Shown here piece by piece: positions 51,696-61,012 of a DNA stretch of 64,000 nt. The notes beneath the pieces were generated by a model, which was not told the DNA's origin, searched no databases, and saw only the letters and a list, made by a program, of their open reading frames with translations. The translations under genes were made by a program, and so were the position numbers. The stretch's first letter is position 1. Each line of letters begins with the position of its first letter. Source of the DNA: Aliidongia sp035943795 (GTDB taxonomy: Bacteria; Pseudomonadota; Alphaproteobacteria; ATCC43930; CGMCC-115725); assembly GCF_035943795.1 (NCBI RefSeq), contig NZ_DASZBY010000114.1, forward strand, positions 1-64,000, given 5' to 3'.

Positions 51696-53480
51696 TCAGT
51701 GGCTCAATTCGACCGGCTGCATGGTGGCCCGCGTGCCGTTGGTTTCGCCGGCGGCATGGGTCAGCAGGTCGAGCCGTTCGAGCAGGGGGCCGAGCGCCGC
51801 GAGCCGGCCGAGCGTCGTGCCGATCTGGCTACCGCCGCCGCCATCCTCGTCATCGCCCGACAGGCCGGTCATGAGCCGCTGCAGCGGCGAGCGCGGCTGG
51901 GGGTAGGGCCGCAGCACGATCGGCTGGCCGGGACCGATGCCGGCCGCATCCTTGGCCAGCCTGACCGCGACGTCGAGGCCGCCCAATTCGTCGACCAAGC
52001 CATTCTCCTTGGCCTGGGCGCCGGTCCACACCCTGCCCTTGGCGATGGCCTCGACCTTGGCAGGGTCCAGCTTCCGGCCGTCGGCGACATGGGCGATGAA
52101 CGCGTGATAGACCTGGTCCAGCGAGCGCTCGAACCTTTCGTGCTGCGCCTGCGTGTAGTCGTGAAGCGTGCTTTCGATCCCGGCGTTCTGACCTTGCTGC
52201 ACTTCGTCCCAGCTCACGCCGATCTTGTCCCACAGCCCGCTGGTGACGATCTTGCCGCCGAACACGCCGATCGAACCGGTCAAGGTGCCGGGCTCCGCCA
52301 CGATCTTGTCTGCCGGAGCGGCGATGAAATAGCCGCCGGACGCGGCGGTATCGCCCATGCTGACCATCAGCGGCTTGCCGCCGTCATGGGCCTTTTTCAA
52401 AGCGCGCCAGATCGTCTCCGACGCGAGCGCCGAGCCACCGGGGCTGTCGATGCGAAGCACGATGGCCTTGACCGAGGAATCCCGGCTCGCCTGGTTGATC
52501 GCCCGCACCAGATCGTCGGAGGCCACGCCGTCGGCATCGCCGGTCGGGCCGCTGGCGCTGCGGCCGCTATGGATCTCGCCGACCGCGCGCAGCACGGCGA
52601 TGACCTGGCCGGTCGGCGCGCCGACCTTGGCGGCGGCCAGATATTGCGGGCCGGTCATGACCCGGGTGCCGGCGCCCGACTTCTTCATCGCGGCATCCAG
52701 CGCCTCGTCGGCATAGCCGATATGGTCGACCAGATGTTTCGCCAGCGCGTCATCGGTCAGGTAGGGGCCATTGTCGATCAGGGTGCGAACCTCGTCGGGC
52801 TTCAACTTGCGATCCTGCGCGATGCCGTCGGCGGTCTGGTCGAACACGGATTTGATCAGCCCGGTGAAGGCCTCGCGATCCGTATCGGGCAGTTTGGTCT
52901 CGGTCAGCTGGGTCATGGCCGACTTATATTCGGCGCGCCGGTCGAACGACGCGGTCACGCCCAGCTTGTCGAGCGTGCCCTTGAAGAACGGCAGTTCGGC
53001 CGCGACGCCGGTCAATCCTATGGCGCCGACCGGCTGTAGCCAGATCTCGTCGAACGCGGTCGATAGATAATAAGCGCGCGTACCGCCGCTCAGGTCACCG
53101 AAACTTTCGGCGAAGGCATAGGCGAACTTGCCCTTGGCGCGGAATGCGGCGATGGCGTCGCGCAGTTCCTGCACCTGGGCCAGCCCCAGCGGCACCTCGC
53201 CCGTCCGCGCGACCAGTCCGCGCACCCGGTTGTCGTCTGCTGCCCGTCGGATCGCGTCGACCGTGTCGGCGAAGCTGATCGCATGGTCGCCCAGGAACTG
53301 ATCGGCAAGGCCGATGGAAGCTTTCTCGGTCTGCGGTCGCTGGAAATCGAAGCGCAGGATCGTCGTGTCGGCGATCTGCGGCTTCTTGCCGGCGTAATGG
53401 AATGCCGCATAGAAGCCCAGCGAGACGATCGCGACGGCGAGTAGGCCGATCACGGCGAAGAACCACAGGAAGAAACGCAT
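51696..53480 (-). CDS. sppA: Signal peptide peptidase SppA, 67K type
   Basis: 594 aa, tandem S49 domains like E. coli SppA. One N-terminal transmembrane anchor (FFLWFFAVIGLLAVAIVSLGF, about residues 3-24). The catalytic Lys is in EYKSAMTQ of the first domain and the catalytic Ser in RIDSPGGSALASETI of the second, with TAASGGYFIAAPAD. It degrades cleaved signal peptides at the inner membrane. The C-terminal extension LSGDDEDGGGGSQIG is a flexible low-complexity tail. 43 bases lie between its start and the AhpD-like gene end. Confidence 0.93.
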   Translation of the reverse strand: MRFFLWFFAVIGLLAVAIVSLGFYAAFHYAGKKPQIADTTILRFDFQRPQTEKASIGLADQFLGDHAISFADTVDAIRRAADDNRVRGLVARTGEVPLGLAQVQELRDAIAAFRAKGKFAYAFAESFGDLSGGTRAYYLSTAFDEIWLQPVGAIGLTGVAAELPFFKGTLDKLGVTASFDRRAEYKSAMTQLTETKLPDTDREAFTGLIKSVFDQTADGIAQDRKLKPDEVRTLIDNGPYLTDDALAKHLVDHIGYADEALDAAMKKSGAGTRVMTGPQYLAAAKVGAPTGQVIAVLRAVGEIHSGRSASGPTGDADGVASDDLVRAINQASRDSSVKAIVLRIDSPGGSALASETIWRALKKAHDGGKPLMVSMGDTAASGGYFIAAPADKIVAEPGTLTGSIGVFGGKIVTSGLWDKIGVSWDEVQQGQNAGIESTLHDYTQAQHERFERSLDQVYHAFIAHVADGRKLDPAKVEAIAKGRVWTGAQAKENGLVDELGGLDVAVRLAKDAAGIGPGQPIVLRPYPQPRSPLQRLMTGLSGDDEDGGGGSQIGTTLGRLAALGPLLERLDLLTHAAGETNGTRATMQPVELSH

Positions 53481-53523
53481 GGATGAGAGATCCTGATCGG
53501 AAGGCCGGCTGAGCGGAACGGGC

Positions 53524-54099
53524 TCAGCGATCGAGCCGGTGATACTCGGGGTTGGGCATCATGTCGGTCGCGGACGCCATGCGGTTGGACAGGTTGAAGA
53601 AGGCGGCCGTCTCGGCCAGATCGAAGATGTCCTCTTCGCCGAAACCCTCGCGGCGCAACGCATCGCGGTCGCCGTCGTCGACGAGATTGGGTGTCATGGT
53701 CAATTTCCAAGCGAAATCGAGCATGGCGCGCTGGCGGCCGTCGAGCTTGGCGACCCGGTAGTTGAGCGCGATCATCTCGCCCAGCTGAGGGTCGCCCGAC
53801 AGCCGGCGCACCGCCTGGCCATGGGCGACCAGGCAATAATAGCAGCGGTTGGCCGACGAGACCGTGACGGCGACCATCTCGCGCTCGAGCTTGCTCAGGC
53901 CCGACGGCGCCAGCATCAGCTCGTTGTACATGGTGATGAAATTGCGCAGCTTGGCCGGGCGCAGGCTGTAGGCATGAAAGACATTCGGCACGAAGCCGAG
54001 CTTCTCGACGCATTTCGCGTAGATCGCGCGCAGATCCTCGTCCAGGCCGGCGGGATCGCTGGTGCCCAGGGCCGAGATATGGTCGGGTTGCGGCATCAT
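53524..54099 (-). CDS. AhpD-like peroxidase-related protein (carboxymuconolactone decarboxylase family)
   Basis: 191 aa from the ATG at 54099, which has GAGGAGC in front; an ATG 18 bases upstream does not. All-helical CMD/AhpD fold with the redox pair and proton relay ANRCYYCLVAHGQAV (C-x-x-C-x3-H, about residue 90). Family members annotated as uncharacterised peroxidase-related enzymes share the opening LGFVPNVFHAYSLRPAKL and the ending AAFFNLSNRMA. It probably acts in peroxide or thiol redox chemistry. It lies directly upstream of sppA on the same strand. Confidence 0.88.
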   Translation of the reverse strand: MMPQPDHISALGTSDPAGLDEDLRAIYAKCVEKLGFVPNVFHAYSLRPAKLRNFITMYNELMLAPSGLSKLEREMVAVTVSSANRCYYCLVAHGQAVRRLSGDPQLGEMIALNYRVAKLDGRQRAMLDFAWKLTMTPNLVDDGDRDALRREGFGEEDIFDLAETAAFFNLSNRMASATDMMPNPEYHRLDR

Positions 54100-54255
54100 G
54101 CTCCTCGAGGTCGCCATTGAAGGGGCGGCGAGCCTAGCACGAACGCCGGCCGGGGCGGCATCGGTCCGATTCGCACGATAGGGCGCCGCAAGAGGATCGG
54201 AACGTCGCATCCGGCGTTTACCATGCGACTCACTACATATCGGGGGATTTGCGTC

Positions 54256-54498
54256 ATGACCGTCATCGTCGGGCTGGCAGACGCCACGCTGCATCTGGCC
54301 GATCTGATCGACCATGCCGCGTCGGGCGAAGAGATCATCATGGTCAAGGCCGGCCGGCCCGTCGCCCGGCTGGCCCCGATCGACCAGGACGGCTCGATCC
54401 TTCGTCGGCGCAACGCCCGCACCCTGCAGGCCGGCTTCAACGATCCGCCGTCCCAGCAGGTTCAGTGGTGCGGGAACGTCGGGCACCAAGTCACCTGA
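54256..54498 (+). CDS. Orphan Phd/YefM-type antitoxin
   Basis: 80 aa from the ATG in GTCATGACC. The N-terminal DNA-binding half is typical: ATLHLADLIDHAASGEEIIM, then VKAGRPVARLAPI. The C-terminal half, where antitoxins grip their toxin, is short and unfamiliar. No PIN or Doc toxin gene follows: the next gene, aroC, converges 22 bases away. It may be a remnant of a TA module or a stand-alone repressor. Confidence 0.75.
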   Translation: MTVIVGLADATLHLADLIDHAASGEEIIMVKAGRPVARLAPIDQDGSILRRRNARTLQAGFNDPPSQQVQWCGNVGHQVT

Positions 54499-54520
54499 CG
54501 ATCCGACGATCGAAGCGCCG

Positions 54521-55591
54521 CTAGCCGCATTGCGCCCGATGCTGCAGCAGATGGTCGGCCAGCACCAGCGCCGCCATCGCCTCACCGACCGGCACGGCAC
54601 GGATGCCGACGCAGGGGTCGTGGCGGCCCTTGGTCACGATCTCCGTCTCCTCGCCCGCAATCGTCACGGTTCGGCGCGGCTGCAGGATCGAACTGGTCGG
54701 CTTGACCGCAAAGCGCACGACCACGTCCTGACCGGTCGAGATGCCGCCCAGGATGCCGCCGGCATGGTTCGACAGGAAACGCACACCGTCGTTGCCCATG
54801 CGCATCTCGTCCGCATTCTCCTCGCCCGATAGGGCGGCCGCGGCGAACCCGTCGCCGATTTCGACCGCCTTCACCGCATTGATCGACATCATGGCGGCCG
54901 AGAGGTCGGCGTCGAGCTTGCGATAGATCGGGTTGCCGAGCCCGACCGGCACGCCCGAGGCCACGATCTCGATCACCGCGCCGATCGACGAACCGGCCTT
55001 GCGCACGCCGTCCAGATAGATCTCCCATTCGGCCGCCGCCACCGGGTCGGGGCACCAGAACGGGTTGCGCTCGATCTCGGCCCAATCCCACCGGCTGCGG
55101 TCGATCTTGTGCGGACCGACCTGGACCAGCGCGCCGCGGACCTGGATGCCGGAACCCAGCACGGCCCGGGCGACACCGCCGGCCGCGACCCGGGACGCGG
55201 TCTCCCGCGCCGACGACCGGCCGCCGCCGCGATAGTCGCGGATGCCGTATTTCGACCAATAGGTATAGTCGGCATGGCCGGGACGGAACTTGTCCTTGAT
55301 CTCGCCATAGTCCTTGGACCGCTGATCCTCGTTCTGGATTTCCAGCGCCACGGGCGTGCCGGTGGTCAGGCCCTCGAACACGCCGGACAGGATGCGGACC
55401 TGGTCCGGCTCCTGCCGCTGGGTGGTGAAGCGCGACTGGCCGGGCTTGCGCCGGTCGAGCCAGTGCTGGATGTCGGCCTCGCTGAGGGCCAAGCGTGGCG
55501 GCACGCCGTCGACGACGCAGCCGATCGCGGGCCCGTGGCTCTCGCCCCAGGTGGTGAAGCGGAACAGCGCGCCGAAGCTATTGCCGGCCAT
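54521..55591 (-). CDS. aroC: Chorismate synthase
   Basis: 356 aa. Last shikimate-pathway step: EPSP to chorismate with reduced FMN. Signatures GNSFGALFRFTTWGESHG at the start, the central GGGRSSARETASRVAAG, and the C-terminal GRHDPCVGIRAVPVGEAM are canonical. Catalytic His17 (in ESHG) and His near RHDPC are present. This shows that the organism uses the shikimate pathway, so a working EPSP synthase must be encoded somewhere even though the aroA-like gene at 3225 looks inactive. Confidence 0.97.
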   Translation of the reverse strand: MAGNSFGALFRFTTWGESHGPAIGCVVDGVPPRLALSEADIQHWLDRRKPGQSRFTTQRQEPDQVRILSGVFEGLTTGTPVALEIQNEDQRSKDYGEIKDKFRPGHADYTYWSKYGIRDYRGGGRSSARETASRVAAGGVARAVLGSGIQVRGALVQVGPHKIDRSRWDWAEIERNPFWCPDPVAAAEWEIYLDGVRKAGSSIGAVIEIVASGVPVGLGNPIYRKLDADLSAAMMSINAVKAVEIGDGFAAAALSGEENADEMRMGNDGVRFLSNHAGGILGGISTGQDVVVRFAVKPTSSILQPRRTVTIAGEETEIVTKGRHDPCVGIRAVPVGEAMAALVLADHLLQHRAQCG

Positions 55592-55618
55592 GTTTCCCTA
55601 ACCTCTGTTCGACCGGCC

Positions 55619-56431
55619 TCAGACGACGGCGATGTCCGGGGCGTCGACCGCCTTCATGCCGACGACGTGGTAGCCGCAATCGACGTGATGGATCTCGCCC
55701 GACACGCCGCTCGACAGGTCGCTGACGAAATACAGCCCACTGCCGCCGACGTCATCGCTCGAGACGTTGCGCTTCAGGGGCGAATTATACTGGTTCCACT
55801 TCAGGATATAGCGGAAATCGCTGATGCCCGAGGCGGCCAGCGTCTTCACCGGGCCGTAGGAAATGCCGTTGACCCGAATGCCCTGGCCGCCCAGGTCGAC
55901 CGCCAGGTAGCGCACGCTCGCTTCGAGTGCCGCCTTGGCCACGCCCATGACATTGTAGTTGGGCATGACCCGTTCGGCGCCCAGATAGGTCAGCGTGATC
56001 AGGCTGCCGCCGTTCGGCATGATGGCGCTGGCGCGCTTGCATACGTCGGTGAACGAGAAGCACGAAATGTCCATGGTACGCAGGAAATTGCCGCGGGTCG
56101 TATCGGCATAGCGGCCCTTCAGCTCCTCCTTGTCGGAAAAGCCCACGGCATGGACGACGAAATCGATGGCGCCCCAGCACTCGGCAAGGGCCGTGAAGGT
56201 CCGATCCATCGAGGCTTCGTCGGTCACGTCGCATTCGACCAGGAAATCCGAACCGATGCCGGCGGCCAGCGGGCGCACGCGCTTTTCCAGCGCCTCGCCC
56301 TGGTAGGTGAAGGCGAGCTCCCCGCCTTGCGCATGGATGGCTTGAGCGATGTGCCAGGCGAGCGACATGTGATTCGCCACGCCCATGATCAGGCCTCGCT
56401 TGCCGGCCATGAGGGTCCCAACGTTCGCCAT
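55619..56431 (-). CDS. fabI: Enoyl-[acyl-carrier-protein] reductase (NADH)
   Basis: 270 aa from the ATG at 56431 after AGGAGC. Final reduction in type II fatty-acid elongation; target of triclosan. SDR-type fold with GKRGLIMGVANHMSLAWHIA as the cofactor loop, HAVGFSDKEEL, and the Tyr-x6-Lys pair in NYNVMGVAKAAL. It lies 27 bases downstream of aroC in gene order, but transcription runs fabI then aroC (minus strand), so the two form an operon. Confidence 0.95.
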   Translation of the reverse strand: MANVGTLMAGKRGLIMGVANHMSLAWHIAQAIHAQGGELAFTYQGEALEKRVRPLAAGIGSDFLVECDVTDEASMDRTFTALAECWGAIDFVVHAVGFSDKEELKGRYADTTRGNFLRTMDISCFSFTDVCKRASAIMPNGGSLITLTYLGAERVMPNYNVMGVAKAALEASVRYLAVDLGGQGIRVNGISYGPVKTLAASGISDFRYILKWNQYNSPLKRNVSSDDVGGSGLYFVSDLSSGVSGEIHHVDCGYHVVGMKAVDAPDIAVV

Positions 56432-56601
56432 AAGAAGGCTGCTCCTGAATGCATGACGGTCAAAACTGGGCGGGATGCTACACGAAACCGCCCGGCGGCG
56501 GGAATCCCCGCTGGCGCGTGCTTGGAAAGGATGGATCGCCCCCGTAGAGTTGGGGACAGCCACCCCAGACTTTTCCCCGGGCGGCAGGATTGGCGCAAGG
56601 G

Positions 56602-57894
56602 ATGATCGATCAGAACCTGAGCGAGCGCGAGCGTGCGCCGGCAACTCCCGGCCAGATCCGGCCGGCAAAGGCCGAAGGGGTCGGTCAGCGCCTCGTCCGC
56701 TTCATGCATCATGTGGTGAAGCGTTTCATCGAGGACGGCTGCTTCGCCGCCGCCGGCGCCTTGAGCTACACCACTCTCGTCTCGATCGTGCCCCTGCTGG
56801 CGATCAGCCTGGCCGTGCTGTCGGCCTTCCCGATCTTCGACAAGCTGCGCGAACGCGCGCTGATGCTGATGTTCGACAATTTCGTTCCCACGGTCGGCGC
56901 CACGGTCGAGGGCTATATCAGCAGCTTCGCGCAGAGCGCCGGCAAGACGACCGCGATCGGCCTGCTCGTGCTGGCGGTGACCGCGATCATGCTGCTGGCC
57001 ACCATCGAGGATCGGCTGGATGCGATCTGGCGGGTCCATGCACCCCGGCGCTGGCTCGTGCGAGTGCTGACCTATTGGACGGTGCTGACGCTCGGCCCCC
57101 TGCTGTTCGGCGTCGGCCTGTCGCTGTCGACCAGCCTCAACGGCTTGACCCGCGATATCGCCGTGGTCGGCGCCTCGCAGCACCTGATCGAGGCCGCGCT
57201 CGAGGTGCTCGCCGCCTATGCGCCGTTCCTGCTGGAGACGGTCGGCTTCACCCTGCTGTTCTGCCTCATCCCCCATTGCCCGGTGCGCTGGCGCGACGGC
57301 GCGGTCGGCGCCGTGGTCGCGGCCCTGCTGTTCGAGGGCTGCAAGGCCGGCTTCACGCTCTATCTCGGCCATTTCAACGCCTATACCGCGATCTATGGCG
57401 CGCTGGCCGTGATCCCGATCTTCCTCTTGTGGATGTACCTGTCGTGGGGCGTCGTGCTGTTCGGCGCCGAAGTCGCGGCGGCGGTGCCGCTCTGGGGGCT
57501 GGCGGCCCCCGAGGAGGCGCTGGCCCAGGCGCGGGTCGATCTCGATTTGGGGCTGGCGGTGCTGGCGCAGTTGGCGGACCAGGGACGACGCGGCGGCTCC
57601 ATGCCGTTCCGCGTGCTGGCGACGCAACTGGCGGCGCCGGTCGGCGTCCTGTCGAACTGCCTCGACCGGCTGCTGGCGGCCGGTTTCATCGCGGCCAGCG
57701 TCGATGGCGGCTGGGTCCTGGCCCGGGACTTGACGGCGGCCCGGCTCGTCGACCTGAAACGCGCGGTCGAGACCGAACCCGACTATCGGCGCGGCCGGCG
57801 CAACACGCGCCTCGGCCGTCAATGGCAGGCGGTCACCGCCGCGGAACAGGCAGCCTTGGACGTGCCGATCGCAAATCTGCTCGGCGAGGGGTGA
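56602..57894 (+). CDS. YihY/BrkB family membrane protein
   Basis: 430 aa from the ATG at 56602 (a TTG 12 bases upstream is an alternative). Six transmembrane segments between about residues 35 and 290, with the family opening DGCFAAAGALSYTTLVSIVPLL and later WMYLSWGVVLFGAEVAAA. A C-terminal cytoplasmic winged-helix-like tail follows (about residues 300-420). The family was once called RNase BN or virulence factor BrkB; its function is still unclear. Divergent from fabI. Confidence 0.9.
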   Translation: MIDQNLSERERAPATPGQIRPAKAEGVGQRLVRFMHHVVKRFIEDGCFAAAGALSYTTLVSIVPLLAISLAVLSAFPIFDKLRERALMLMFDNFVPTVGATVEGYISSFAQSAGKTTAIGLLVLAVTAIMLLATIEDRLDAIWRVHAPRRWLVRVLTYWTVLTLGPLLFGVGLSLSTSLNGLTRDIAVVGASQHLIEAALEVLAAYAPFLLETVGFTLLFCLIPHCPVRWRDGAVGAVVAALLFEGCKAGFTLYLGHFNAYTAIYGALAVIPIFLLWMYLSWGVVLFGAEVAAAVPLWGLAAPEEALAQARVDLDLGLAVLAQLADQGRRGGSMPFRVLATQLAAPVGVLSNCLDRLLAAGFIAASVDGGWVLARDLTAARLVDLKRAVETEPDYRRGRRNTRLGRQWQAVTAAEQAALDVPIANLLGEG

Positions 57895-58740
57895 TCAGTA
57901 TTTCGGCCGGACGCTGTAGCTGTGGCGCTTCGACCATTCTTCCAGGAAGTCGGTCAGCTCGCCGTCCTTGGCCGTCGGCAGCACGAGCTTCAGCGTCACG
58001 AGCTGGTCGCCCTGGCCGCCAAGCCCCTTGCCGCGCAGGCGCAGCACCTGGTCGGTGTTGGAACCCTTGGGAACCTTGAGCGAGACCAGCCCCTGCACCG
58101 TCGGCACGGTGACCGTCGCGCCCAGTACCGCCTCGGGCAGGGTCACGGGCAAGGTCATCAGGATGTCGTGGTCGCGCCGCGTGAACAGCGGATGCGGCTC
58201 GACCGTCAGTTCGACGAACACGTCGCCGGCCGGTCCACCGTTGGTGCCGGCGCCGCCCTGGCCCTTGAGACGCAGCGTCTGGCCATCCTGGGTCATGGCC
58301 GGGATGGCGACCTCGAGCACGCGCTGGTCCTTGATGATCAGGCGCTTCTTGGCGCCGATCGCGGCCTCGACGAAAGGCACGGTCAGCGATTGATAGATAT
58401 CGGCGCCGCGCAGCTTCGGCCCGCTGCCCGTCGCCTCGCGCCGAAAGCCCCAACTGCGGCCGAAGAAGCTGTCCAGTCCATCATCGTCGAGCGGATTGCT
58501 GCGACCACGCCCGGTCCGCGTCGCGGCCTCGGCGGCGGCGACCTTGGTGTCGTATTGGCGGCGCTTGGCATCGTCCGACAGGACGTCGTAGGCGGCGGTG
58601 ATGTCGTTGAACCGCCGGGCGCTCACCGGATTGTTCGGGTGCAGGTCCGGGTGCAGTTCTTTGGCAAGCTTGCGGTAGGACCGCTTGATCTCGTCGGGGC
58701 TGGCGTCGCGCCCGACCTGGAGGGTAGCGTAGGGATCCAT
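57895..58740 (-). CDS. DnaJ-family co-chaperone (CbpA-like)
   Basis: 281 aa. N-terminal J domain with the Hsp70-stimulating HPD in KLAKELHPDLHP (about residue 30). A Gly/Asp-rich linker follows, then two C-terminal substrate-binding beta domains (KLRGADIYQSLTVPFVEA, and GGAGTNGGPAGDVFVELTV). There is no Cys-rich zinc domain, so it is the class II/CbpA type rather than DnaJ proper. It converges on the BrkB gene and is divergent from pdxH. Confidence 0.92.
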   Translation of the reverse strand: MDPYATLQVGRDASPDEIKRSYRKLAKELHPDLHPNNPVSARRFNDITAAYDVLSDDAKRRQYDTKVAAAEAATRTGRGRSNPLDDDGLDSFFGRSWGFRREATGSGPKLRGADIYQSLTVPFVEAAIGAKKRLIIKDQRVLEVAIPAMTQDGQTLRLKGQGGAGTNGGPAGDVFVELTVEPHPLFTRRDHDILMTLPVTLPEAVLGATVTVPTVQGLVSLKVPKGSNTDQVLRLRGKGLGGQGDQLVTLKLVLPTAKDGELTDFLEEWSKRHSYSVRPKY

Positions 58741-58837
58741 GGTTGGGACTATCCTGCCAGCCGGTTAGCATTCCGTAAAGCTGCCGTGGGCAAAGGCTTG
58801 GATCGCGCGGCGCGTTCCGCCGCCGTTGGAGAAAAAG

Positions 58838-59422
58838 ATGAACGAGGCCTCGGATCCCTACGATTTGTTCGACATCTGGTTTGCCGAGGCGAAGGCGAGC
58901 GAGCCGGCCGATCCGAACGCCATGGCGCTCGCGACCACGACTCCGGACGGCCATCCCTCCGTCCGCATCGTGCTGTTGAAGGGGCTCGATCGGCAGGGTT
59001 TCGTATTCTACACCAACGTCGAGTCGCGCAAGGGCGGCGAGCTGCAGGCCAATCCGCGGGCCGCTCTGTGTTTCCACTGGAAGTCGCTGAAGCGGCAGGT
59101 CCGGATCGAGGGACCGATCGTGCCGGCGACCGAGGCGGAGGCGGATGCCTATTTCGCCGGCCGGCCGCGTGACAGCCGGATCGGCGCCTGGGCGTCCCAG
59201 CAATCGCGACCGCTCGACACCCGGGCCACCTTCGAGGCGCGCATCCGCGAGTTCGACGCGAAATACCCGGGCGAGACGGTGCCGCGTCCACCGTTCTGGG
59301 GCGGCTTCCGCCTGACTCCGACCAGGATCGAGTTCTGGCAGGATCGGCCGTTCCGCCTGCATGACCGGCTGGTGTTCACGCCCGAGGGGGCAGGCTGGGC
59401 GATCGAAAGGCTGTATCCGTGA
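58838..59422 (+). CDS. pdxH: Pyridoxamine 5'-phosphate oxidase
   Basis: 194 aa from the ATG at 58838 with GGAGA eight bases before it. It makes PLP from PNP or PMP with FMN. FMN-binding RIVLLKGLDRQGFVFYTN and the following SRKGGEL (about residues 45-70), and the substrate-binding C-terminus PPFWGGFRL and EFWQDRPFRLHDR, are complete. The stop overlaps the lipoprotein gene start (GTGA). Confidence 0.95.
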   Translation: MNEASDPYDLFDIWFAEAKASEPADPNAMALATTTPDGHPSVRIVLLKGLDRQGFVFYTNVESRKGGELQANPRAALCFHWKSLKRQVRIEGPIVPATEAEADAYFAGRPRDSRIGAWASQQSRPLDTRATFEARIREFDAKYPGETVPRPPFWGGFRLTPTRIEFWQDRPFRLHDRLVFTPEGAGWAIERLYP

Positions 59423-59799
59423 CCGCCGGCCGGGCTGCGGCACTCCTGGGCCTGGTCCTGACGCTCGGCGCGTGCGGTGGGCCGGACAGGGCTACGAACG
59501 AAGCGGCGGCACAGCTCGCCTATCGCCGGGGTTTCGAGGCGATCGGCACCGGCGACTGGCTGACGGCCGAGCAATATCTGCTGCAGGCGAAGCAGGCTTT
59601 TCCCGACGATCCCTACGTGCTCCTGAACCTGGGCGTGGTCGCCCAGCGCCTCGGCCGGTTCGACGAGGCGCGGCGCTATTACCAGCAGGTGGTCGACCGC
59701 GCGCCGGACGTGGTGCCGGTCCAGGTCTCCGATCCCAAGGCGTCCGGCAAGACGCTGGCCGACCTGGCCCGCGCCGATCTCGCGACCCTGCCGAACTAA
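59419..59799 (+). CDS. TPR-containing lipoprotein
   Basis: 126 aa with a GTG start overlapping pdxH. A lipobox LTLGAC at residues 14-19 predicts a diacylated Cys19 and membrane anchoring. Two tetratricopeptide-like helices pairs follow (LAYRRGFEAIGTGDWLTAEQ, then YVLLNLGVVAQRLGRFDEA), a protein-protein interaction module. Function is unknown; co-translation with pdxH may be only an operon effect. Confidence 0.8.
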   Translation: MTAGRAAALLGLVLTLGACGGPDRATNEAAAQLAYRRGFEAIGTGDWLTAEQYLLQAKQAFPDDPYVLLNLGVVAQRLGRFDEARRYYQQVVDRAPDVVPVQVSDPKASGKTLADLARADLATLPN

Positions 59800-59843
59800 C
59801 CCGAGGCTGGTGCTGCGGCGATGCCGCGCCTACATTCAGCGGC

Positions 59844-60581
59844 ATGAGCGAAAATCCCGTCCTCCTCCTGACCGGCGCCAGCCGCGGCATCGGCCACGCC
59901 ACGGTGAAGCGCTTCAGCGACGCCGGCTGGCGCGTCATCACCGTGTCGCGCGACGTCGTGCCGCCGGAATGCCGGCGCGATCCCAACTGGACGCAGCACA
60001 TCACGGCCGACTTGGCCGATGCCAGCACCCTCGACCAGTTCATCGCCGACGTGCGCGACGAGCTGGGCGGCGGCGCGTTGCACGCGCTGGTCAACAATGC
60101 CGGCATCTCGCCCAAGACCCCGTTCCAGGAGCGGCTCGGCTGCCTTAACGGCGACCTTGCCGATTGGCACCAGGTGTTCCAGCTGAACTTCTTCACGCCA
60201 TTGGCGCTCGGCCGCGCGCTGGCGCCGAACCTGGCCAAGGCCAAGGGGGCGATCGTCAACATCACCTCGATCGCCGGCCACGCGGTCCACCCGTTCGCCG
60301 GTTCGGCCTATTCGACCTCGAAGGCGGCCCTGTCGGCACTGACCCGGGAAATGGCGGTCGAATTCGCCCAGCTGGGCGTGCGTGTCAACGCGGTAGCGCC
60401 CGGCGAGATCGAGACGGCGATGCTGTCACCCAACACCGACGTGCTGATCCCGCGCATCCCGCTCAATCGCTTGGGCCAGCCCGATGACGTCGCATCGACG
60501 ATCTTCTATCTGTGCGCGCCGGAATCGACCTACATCACCGGCACGGAGATCTTCGTGACCGGCGGGCAGCATCTGTTTTAA
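59844..60581 (+). CDS. SDR-family oxidoreductase
   Basis: 245 aa classical SDR. TGASRGIG (residues 10-17), VNNAGIS, catalytic Ser in ITSIAGH, and Tyr-x-x-x-Lys in AYSTSKAAL. The start ATG is supported by the position of the Rossmann strand, VLLLTGASRG. Substrate unknown. It ends before the palindromic repeat at 60649. Confidence 0.9.
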   Translation: MSENPVLLLTGASRGIGHATVKRFSDAGWRVITVSRDVVPPECRRDPNWTQHITADLADASTLDQFIADVRDELGGGALHALVNNAGISPKTPFQERLGCLNGDLADWHQVFQLNFFTPLALGRALAPNLAKAKGAIVNITSIAGHAVHPFAGSAYSTSKAALSALTREMAVEFAQLGVRVNAVAPGEIETAMLSPNTDVLIPRIPLNRLGQPDDVASTIFYLCAPESTYITGTEIFVTGGQHLF

Positions 60582-60648
60582 GGCTTCTATCGCGAACCCG
60601 TGATCGCCGGACCCGACCCTCGAACTACTCTCCCGCTCTTCCTATTTT

Positions 60649-60680
60649 CGTCATCTCCGGGCTTGACCCGGGGATCCACG
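60649..60680 (+). repeat. 32-bp palindromic repeat, left copy of the GIY-YIG unit
   Basis: CGTCATCTCCGGGCTTGACC then CGGGGATCCACG. The copy can fold on itself (TCCGGG/CCCGGG around CTTGA). It matches the inverted right copy at 61013-61044 at 31 of 32 bases. The GIY-YIG gene starts 41 bases inside it. It is related to the copies at 42229-42260, 42308-42339 and the half copy at 15013. Confidence 0.85.
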
Positions 60681-60720
60681 TGGCAATTGCCGCGCGCCTC
60701 CAGCCGTCCATAATCGCGGG

Positions 60721-61008
60721 ATGCCGGGTGGTTGGATCTACATCATGACGAACAAGCCGAACGGCATTCTCTATGTCGGCGTGACCCGCGATCTTGCCCG
60801 CCGAGCCTGGGAACATCGCGAAGGTTTGGCCGATGGCTTTACCAAGCGCTATGGCTTGAAGCGATTGGTCTATGTTGAGAAGCACGATGAGATCGTCGTG
60901 GCGATCCAGCGCGAGAAGAACCTCAAGCATTGGCGGCGTGCCTGGAAGGTTGCATTGATCCTCACGGAAAACCCCGAATGGGCAGATCTCTACGACCTGA
61001 TCGGCTGA
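60721..61008 (+). CDS. GIY-YIG nuclease family protein enclosed by inverted repeats
   Basis: 95 aa, a complete single-domain GIY-YIG nuclease of the small uncharacterised (URI-like) type. The two name motifs are WIYIM (residue 5) and LYVGVTRDLARRAWEHREG, containing the catalytic Tyr, Arg and His. Glu in YVEKHDEIVVAIQREKNLKHW supplies the metal site region, and the end is NPEWADLYDLIG. The gene has no partner. Its 288 bases fill the space between two inverted 32-bp palindromes (60649-60680 and 61013-61044), with the right copy only four bases after the stop. This arrangement suggests the enzyme and the repeats belong together. Confidence 0.92.
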   Translation: MPGGWIYIMTNKPNGILYVGVTRDLARRAWEHREGLADGFTKRYGLKRLVYVEKHDEIVVAIQREKNLKHWRRAWKVALILTENPEWADLYDLIG

Positions 61009-61012
61009 GATA

